The position numbers and the translations under genes are program-made. A model generated the notes under the pieces. It was not told where the DNA came from. It was given only the letters and a program-made list of their open reading frames with translations, and made no database searches. Shown here one piece after another: positions 59,783-64,000 of a stretch of DNA of 64,000 nt; positions within the stretch are counted from its first letter, which is position 1; every line of letters begins with the position of its first letter. The stretch spans positions 62,001 to 126,000 of the forward strand of contig CACYZN010000001.1 of NCBI GenBank assembly GCA_902778925.1, written 5' to 3'. Source of the DNA: an uncultured Bacteroidota bacterium (lineage in GTDB: Bacteria; Bacteroidota; Bacteroidia; Bacteroidales; P3).

Positions 59783-60976
59783 CTACTTGATAATATCCAG
59801 TTTCTTGAAGGCCTTGTAAATCTTGCCCACTGCAGTGTCTATCTGCTCGTGGGTATGTGTTGCCATCAACGCCACACGAATCAGGGTCTCGTCGCTTGGC
59901 ACGGCGGGCGAGATCACCGGAGTGACAAATACCCCGTTCTCGAGCAGGTCGTGAGTGACGGTGAAGGTCTTCACATTGTCGCGTATGAAGAGGGGTATGA
60001 TAGGCGTCTCGGTGTTGCCAATCTCGAAGCCGAGGTCCTTGAAGGCCTTGAGGGCATAGCGCTGGTTGTCCCACAGCATGTCGTTGCGTTCGGGCTCGCT
60101 GCGCATGATGTGCAGTGCTTCGAGCACCGATGCCGTGCTGGCCGGGGTAATGCTGGCGGTGAAGATATAGGGGCGCACCGAGTGCTTCATCCAGTTTATG
60201 GTCTCCTTGTCGGCTGCAATGAAACCGCCCACCGAGGCCAGACTTTTCGAGAAGGTGCCCATCACGAGCTCCACCTCGGGCAGCTTGCCGAAGTGGTCGC
60301 AGGTGCCGCGGCCTTCGCGGCCAAAGACGCCCAGACCGTGGGCCTCGTCGACCATCAGGGTGGCGCCATACTTGCCGCAAATCTCCACCAGCTTGTCCAC
60401 ATGCGCCACGTCGCCCTCCATCGAGAACACGCCGTCGGTCACCACCAGCTTGGCCGCCTCGGCTGGAGCCTTCTGCAGCACACGCTCCAGGTCGGCCATA
60501 TCGTTATGCTTGTACTTCTGTGTGTTGGCATAGGTAATCAGCTTGCCTTCCATGATGCTGGCGTGCACGCGCTCGTCGTAGAACAGATAGTCGCCGCGGC
60601 TCACCACATCGGGTATCACGCCCGAGTTGGCCAGGAAGCCTGCCGAGAAGAGCATTACGCCGTCCTTGCCTAAGAACTCGGCCAGCTCGTCCTGCAGCTG
60701 TATGTGTATGTCGAGCGTACCGTTCAGGAACGGCGAACCGGCACAACCCGTACCGTACTTGTCAATAGCCTTCTTGGCAGCCTCTTTCAAGCGCGGGTCG
60801 TTGGTGAGGCCAAGGTACGAGTTGCTACCGAACATCAGCACTTTGCCCTCGTGTCCTTGCACGTAGACTTCGGTATTCTGTTCGGAGCATATCGGAGTGA
60901 AATAAGGATAAACTCCCAGATCGCGCATCTCCTGGGGGTAGGTGTATTGTGCTAACTTTTGCTGTAGCGGTTTCAT
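59783..60976 (-). CDS. spt: Serine palmitoyltransferase (alpha-oxoamine synthase)
   Basis: 397 residues, a PLP enzyme of the alpha-oxoamine synthase family. Motifs: GSNSYLGLTNDP, DEAHGLGVFGREGRG, and the PLP lysine in GTFSKSLASVGGFIAAD. The N-terminus YPYFTPICSEQNTEVYVQGHEGKVLMFGSN is like Bacteroides SPT rather than KBL or BioF. It condenses serine with a fatty acyl thioester to start sphingolipid synthesis. Its partner gene downstream is the GNAT-like protein. Confidence 0.92.
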   Translation of the reverse strand: MKPLQQKLAQYTYPQEMRDLGVYPYFTPICSEQNTEVYVQGHEGKVLMFGSNSYLGLTNDPRLKEAAKKAIDKYGTGCAGSPFLNGTLDIHIQLQDELAEFLGKDGVMLFSAGFLANSGVIPDVVSRGDYLFYDERVHASIMEGKLITYANTQKYKHNDMADLERVLQKAPAEAAKLVVTDGVFSMEGDVAHVDKLVEICGKYGATLMVDEAHGLGVFGREGRGTCDHFGKLPEVELVMGTFSKSLASVGGFIAADKETINWMKHSVRPYIFTASITPASTASVLEALHIMRSEPERNDMLWDNQRYALKAFKDLGFEIGNTETPIIPLFIRDNVKTFTVTHDLLENGVFVTPVISPAVPSDETLIRVALMATHTHEQIDTAVGKIYKAFKKLDIIK

Positions 60977-61299
60977 ATTTCGTTACTTTTATAAGGCTGC
61001 AAAATAACATATTTTTTTTGAAACGACAGCAAACAAAAATGTTAAAAGTGAGGTCCCCGCCCGCTCCAGCACCCTATGCGGCACTATAACCATCTGAATT
61101 ATAGTCCGATTACCTCAGCCCACAGTTTGCACCATTTTCGGCCTGTCAACCCCTCGAACCGTGTTTTTCGCCCCACGAAAAGTGACAATCAATAGTGAAA
61201 TTTTGTAAATTTTAACGTATGGCCTCCGAATAGCACAAGGTGCCCGAAACCACATTTTCGGACACCTTGAGGCAACAATTTGCAATAGTTTTCGAACTT
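60977..61299. other. 323-base gap between spt and deoC
   Basis: No gene supported on either strand. An imperfect hairpin lies at 61236-61269 and may end the deoC transcript. An A/T-rich tract just upstream of spt (60990-61040) probably holds its promoter, but no clear TAnnTTTG was fixed. Confidence 0.5.
61236..61269 (-). terminator. Hairpin beyond deoC
   Basis: 61236-61249 pairs with 61256-61269 with one mismatch. No T-run follows on the - strand, so termination is uncertain. Confidence 0.35.
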
Positions 61300-62058
61300 C
61301 TACCGACCCGGTTGGCCGAGGGCGGCGAAGAGGATGTCGGTGAGGCTGCTGGAGCCTATGCGGAAGGTGCCGGGGGCTAGGTAGGCGTCGCCCACAATGT
61401 CGGCTGCCAGGTGGGCATACTGCAGGGCGGCTTCGGGGGTGCGGATGCCGCCCGCCGCCTTGAAGCCCACAGTGCGGCCACAACCGGCCACGGCACGCAG
61501 CATGGTCGCCGCCGCCTCGGGGGTGGCTCCGGTGCCGCTCTTGCCGGTCGACGTCTTGATGAAATCGGCCCCACCGTCGATGGCCAGACGCGCTGCGCGC
61601 TCGACAAGGGTGGGGGAGGGGAGTTCGCCGGTTTCGAGTATCACCTTGAGGCGGCGGTCACGGCAGGCCTGCTTCATCAGCTCTACCTCGCGCCGCACCT
61701 TGTCGTCGTCGCCGGCCAGCAGCAGGCCGCGGCTGAGCACCACGTCGACCTCGTCGGCCCCTTGTTCCGTGGCGTAGCGCACCTCGGCCACTTTGAGTTC
61801 GATGGGGAGCTGGCCGTGGGGGAAGGCTCCGGCCACCGACGCCACAGCTATGCCGCTGCCCTCCAAGGCGCGCTTGGCCACATTCACAAACCGCGGGTAG
61901 ACGCACACCGCTGCCACCGTGGTTCCGTCGGCCAAGGCCAACGAGCGCGTGTAGCGGCAGAAGGCCTCTACCGTGGCCTCGTTGTCAGTGGCGTTGAGGG
62001 TGGTGTTGTCGATGCAGGCAAAGACGCGTGCCAGCATGTCGGCGGCTGCAGTGCTCAT
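61300..62058 (-). CDS. deoC: Deoxyribose-phosphate aldolase
   Basis: Cleaves deoxyribose 5-phosphate into glyceraldehyde 3-phosphate and acetaldehyde. It has 252 residues from MSTAAADMLARVFACIDNTTLN. Motifs: VAAVCVYPRFV, the catalytic VILETGELPSP and FIKTSTGKSGTGATPE with the Schiff-base Lys, and VGFKAAGGIRT. It overlaps rpiB by four bases (ATGA). The longer frame into rpiB is a shadow. Confidence 0.96.
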   Translation of the reverse strand: MSTAAADMLARVFACIDNTTLNATDNEATVEAFCRYTRSLALADGTTVAAVCVYPRFVNVAKRALEGSGIAVASVAGAFPHGQLPIELKVAEVRYATEQGADEVDVVLSRGLLLAGDDDKVRREVELMKQACRDRRLKVILETGELPSPTLVERAARLAIDGGADFIKTSTGKSGTGATPEAAATMLRAVAGCGRTVGFKAAGGIRTPEAALQYAHLAADIVGDAYLAPGTFRIGSSSLTDILFAALGQPGR

Positions 62059-62498
62059 CGTTTCAGCTGGCTTATCTTCTCGACGCGACGCTGATGGCGG
62101 CCGCCCTCGAAGGGGGTGTCGAGATATTCGTCGACAATCTGCATGGCCGTGGCCTCGTCGATGAAGCGAGCCGGAATCGAGATGCAGTTGCAGTCGTTGT
62201 GCTGACGGCCCAGGTGGGCTATCTCGGGCGTCCAGCACAGGGCGCAGCGCACACCGGGGTACTTGTTCACCGTCATCTGCACGCCGTTGCCCGAGCCGCA
62301 GATCACTATGCCGCGGCGGTACTCGCCACCGTCGAGGGCGGCGCCCACCTGGTGCGCATAGTCGGGGTAATCACAGCTCTCGGTCGAGTGTGTGCCAAAG
62401 TCCTTCACCTCGAAGCCTCGCTCGTGCAGGTGCTCTATCACCTTCAGCTTCAGCTCGTAGCCTGCATGGTCGCAGGCAATGGGTATTATCTCTTTCAT
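62055..62498 (-). CDS. rpiB: Ribose-5-phosphate isomerase B
   Basis: Interconverts ribose 5-phosphate and ribulose 5-phosphate. It has 147 residues from MKEIIPIACDHAGYELKLKV. CDHAGYELK, CGSGNGVQMTVNKYPGVRCALC and RQHNDCNCISIPAR are standard. Read first in a two-gene unit with deoC, it links nucleoside breakdown to the pentose phosphate pathway. A -7-like TACTTTTG lies at 62535-62528 on -. Confidence 0.96.
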   Translation of the reverse strand: MKEIIPIACDHAGYELKLKVIEHLHERGFEVKDFGTHSTESCDYPDYAHQVGAALDGGEYRRGIVICGSGNGVQMTVNKYPGVRCALCWTPEIAHLGRQHNDCNCISIPARFIDEATAMQIVDEYLDTPFEGGRHQRRVEKISQLKR

Positions 62499-62527
62499 GG
62501 TTGTTGTATTTGATGTAATTTCTGCTG

Positions 62528-62535
62528 CAAAAGTA
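62528..62535 (-). promoter_or_regulatory. -7 element for rpiB-deoC
   Basis: TACTTTTG on the - strand followed by CA, 30 bases before the rpiB ATG. The -33 element is not clear. Confidence 0.5.
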
Positions 62536-62654
62536 CACAAAAAAGCGCAATCGGATGCACTATTTGTAAACTTTTATCAACCATTTTTCTACCGCCACTT
62601 TTCCTTTGCCACCGCCTCTTCACCGCCTCCACGCCGCTTTCCCTCGCCATCCTC

Positions 62655-62756
62655 TCCGGTCTTTCCTATGTATTTCGACGATACTTCAACTATAGTTCAA
62701 CGATAAGAAACATAAGAACTATCGTTGAAGTATGGTTGAAGTACATAAGAAGTACC
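62655..62756. repeat. Palindromic 11-bp-unit element, diverged copy 4
   Basis: Eight 11-bp units: TTCCTATGTAT, TTCGACGATAC, TTCAACTATAG, TTCAACGATAA, then GAAACATAAGA, ACTATCGTTGA, AGTATGGTTGA, AGTACATAAGA (62663-62750), flanked by GGT and ACC. It has the same number of units, geometry and GC-rich flanks as copies 1-3, but half the units have TTCAAC in place of TTCTTATG. Confidence 0.85.
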
Positions 62757-62815
62757 TGTGAGGGAGCGGATTGGAATGGTAGGGAAGAGGGTGGGGGAGC
62801 GGGGTTGTCGGCAAG

Positions 62816-63150
62816 TTTGTTGAAAGCACTGTTGATAAAGGTTGAAACAGATGTTGAGAAAAAACGGGTGTTGAAAAGGGGAGTTTTTTTCAAGGGTGTT
62901 TCAACAATTTTGTTCATTTGTAACCGCGATGGCCGATTGTCAACTTTTAGGTGTCGAAAGCATGTTTCAACAAACAGTTGATAAACGCGGCAAATCGTTT
63001 ACAACAAAAGGAAAGGACTGTGTAAAGAGGTGTTGAAATAAGCTGGGAACTTTTGTGGGCAGAGGTGCATTTACAGAGTTTTCAACAGAATTAACACCCT
63101 AAAGAAAAATAAAAAAAATTAACCTTTTTATTAGTTTTTCTTTTTCAGGT
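62816..63150. other. Candidate replication origin: cluster of DnaA-box-like 9-mers
   Basis: Between 62818 and 63087 there are about ten copies, on both strands, of TGTTGA(A/T)AA / TT(A/T)TCAACA-like 9-mers (for example 62818, 62830, 62852, 62869, 62899, 62965, 62976, 63031, 63079), one base from the E. coli DnaA box TTATCCACA. An A/T-rich tract follows at 63099-63150. Genes diverge around it: rpiB and most genes to 50.7 kb are on -, nadA is on +. This is inference; dnaA is not present. Confidence 0.5.
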
Positions 63151-63163
63151 CGTGAAAAAAACG

Positions 63164-63171
63164 TATCTTTG
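63164..63171 (+). promoter_or_regulatory. -7 element of nadA
   Basis: TATCTTTG, 23 bases before the nadA ATG, with a T-rich -33 region at 63141-63146. Confidence 0.65.
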
Positions 63172-63194
63172 CAGTTCGAAAAAAGCAAAAAGCA

Positions 63195-64000
63195 ATGAAC
63201 GATACCGAGCTGAAAAGGGAAATAATCAACCTGAAAAAAGAGAAAAAGGCCGTCATCCTCGGTCACTACTACCAGCGCCACGAGATACAGGAACTCTCCG
63301 ACTTTGTGGGCGACAGCCTGGCACTGGCCCAGGAGGCCCAGCGCACCGACGCCGAGGTGATAGTCTTCTGCGGGGTGCACTTCATGGCCGAGACCGCCAA
63401 GATACTAAACCCCAGCCGCAAGGTGCTGCTGCCAGACATGGAGGCCTCGTGCTCGCTGGCCGAAAGCTGCAAGGCCGAGGACTTCGCACGATTCAAGGCC
63501 GACCATCCCGACCACATGGTTATCTCCTACGTCAACTGCTCGGCCGAGATAAAGGCTCTCTCCGACCTGATATGCACCTCGGGCAACGCCGAGCAGCTGG
63601 TGCGTTCGTTGCCCGAAGACCAAAAGATCATCTTCGCCCCCGATCGCAACCTAGGCGGCTACATCAACCAGGTGACAGGGCGCCAGATGGTGCTGTGGAA
63701 CGGCGTGTGCACCGTACACGACGCCATGCAGGCCGAGGCCGTGCTGCGTCTTAAGGCCGACCACCCCGATGCGCCGGTGGTGGCACACCCCGAATGCAAC
63801 CCGGCTCTGCTCAAGGTGGCCGACTTCATAGGCTCGACCAAGGCCATGCTGAGCTACATCAAAAAGTCGCCCAACAAGCGCTTCATCGTGGCCACAGAGA
63901 CAGGTATACTCTACGAGATGCAGCGCGAGAACCCCGACAAAGAGTTCATTACACTGCGCGACGACCGTCACTGCGCCTGCGACGACTGCGCCTACATGAA
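63195..64000 (+). CDS. nadA: Quinolinate synthase, 3'-truncated by the window
   Basis: 4Fe-4S enzyme joining iminoaspartate and dihydroxyacetone phosphate to quinolinate in NAD synthesis. 268 codons are visible and the frame is open at base 64000. Motifs: AVILGHYYQRHEIQELSDFVGDSLALA, PDMEASCSLAESC with the first cluster Cys, WNGVCTVHDAM with the second, and HPECNPALLKVADFIGST. The last visible residues RHCACDDCAYM come near the third Cys region. The end of the gene is outside the window. Confidence 0.95.
   Translation, partial: MNDTELKREIINLKKEKKAVILGHYYQRHEIQELSDFVGDSLALAQEAQRTDAEVIVFCGVHFMAETAKILNPSRKVLLPDMEASCSLAESCKAEDFARFKADHPDHMVISYVNCSAEIKALSDLICTSGNAEQLVRSLPEDQKIIFAPDRNLGGYINQVTGRQMVLWNGVCTVHDAMQAEAVLRLKADHPDAPVVAHPECNPALLKVADFIGSTKAMLSYIKKSPNKRFIVATETGILYEMQRENPDKEFITLRDDRHCACDDCAYM

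Overview
The window looks like a chromosomal segment of a GC-rich member of the Bacteroidales, probably gut-associated and not assignable further by eye. The evidence is: promoters of the Bacteroidetes type (TTTG, 19-22 bases, TAnnTTTG); almost no Shine-Dalgarno sequences; a type IX secretion (T9SS) sorting domain; a serine palmitoyltransferase for sphingolipids; lineage-restricted families (DUF5606, DUF4175, DUF6266, PD40-OmpA proteins); and YbeY and sirtuin variants lacking the usual metal ligands. Most genes are ordinary housekeeping or envelope genes in tight operons with ATGA or TAATG stop/start overlaps. No prophage, CRISPR array, integrase or intact insertion sequence was seen. || Layout. 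0-16.8 kb, all on +: the end of a T9SS cargo protein, efp, two lipoproteins, a PpiD/SurA-like chaperone, an M23 peptidase, dxr, rseP, an LptF/G permease, pyrK-pyrD, a BadF-type sugar kinase carrying a 7-bp tandem repeat in its coding sequence, a DUF5606 gene and metG. 16.8-25 kb is an AT-richer accessory island: a DUF6266 gene behind a long 11-bp-period repeat array, a RloA/RloB-like ATPase/TOPRIM pair, a structured-RNA-like leader, two Dam-class adenine methyltransferases, an AlwI-family restriction endonuclease and a 75-residue acidic protein. 25-32 kb: a Ser/Gly/His-rich secreted protein and aroB on +, then lysC, smpB, a dus gene, ackA, rpsT and tRNA-Glu on -. 32-50.7 kb: three OmpA-domain envelope proteins, pgi, a glycosyltransferase, purN, a three-gene outer-membrane cluster of unknown role, then a + run of sirtuin, membrane protein, Ig-like lipoprotein, flippase, fabD, small acidic protein and WbqC. 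50.7-62.5 kb is mostly on -: mnmG, ybeY, an anti-sigma-type ATPase, a DUF4175 giant coiled-coil protein, a GNAT-like protein paired with spt, and deoC-rpiB. 62.5-64 kb: an intergenic region dense in TGTTGA/TCAACA 9-mers that could be a replication origin, then the start of nadA. || How the genes work together. Several operons are coherent: pyrK-pyrD (pyrimidine synthesis), dxr-rseP-LptF/G (isoprenoid and envelope biogenesis), rpiB-deoC (pentose phosphate metabolism), spt plus the GNAT-like gene (probably sphingolipid synthesis), and the island genes (defence against foreign DNA). || The most unusual signal is a set of intergenic elements built from tandem units of exactly 11 bp. Four are head-to-head palindromes of eight units, three are one-directional arrays of related GTCCG units, and one is an array of about 250 bp. 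They differ in sequence but share the 11-bp step, and I do not recognise them as a described repeat class. Coordinates, motifs and translations were read by eye; no database search, folding or statistics was run.
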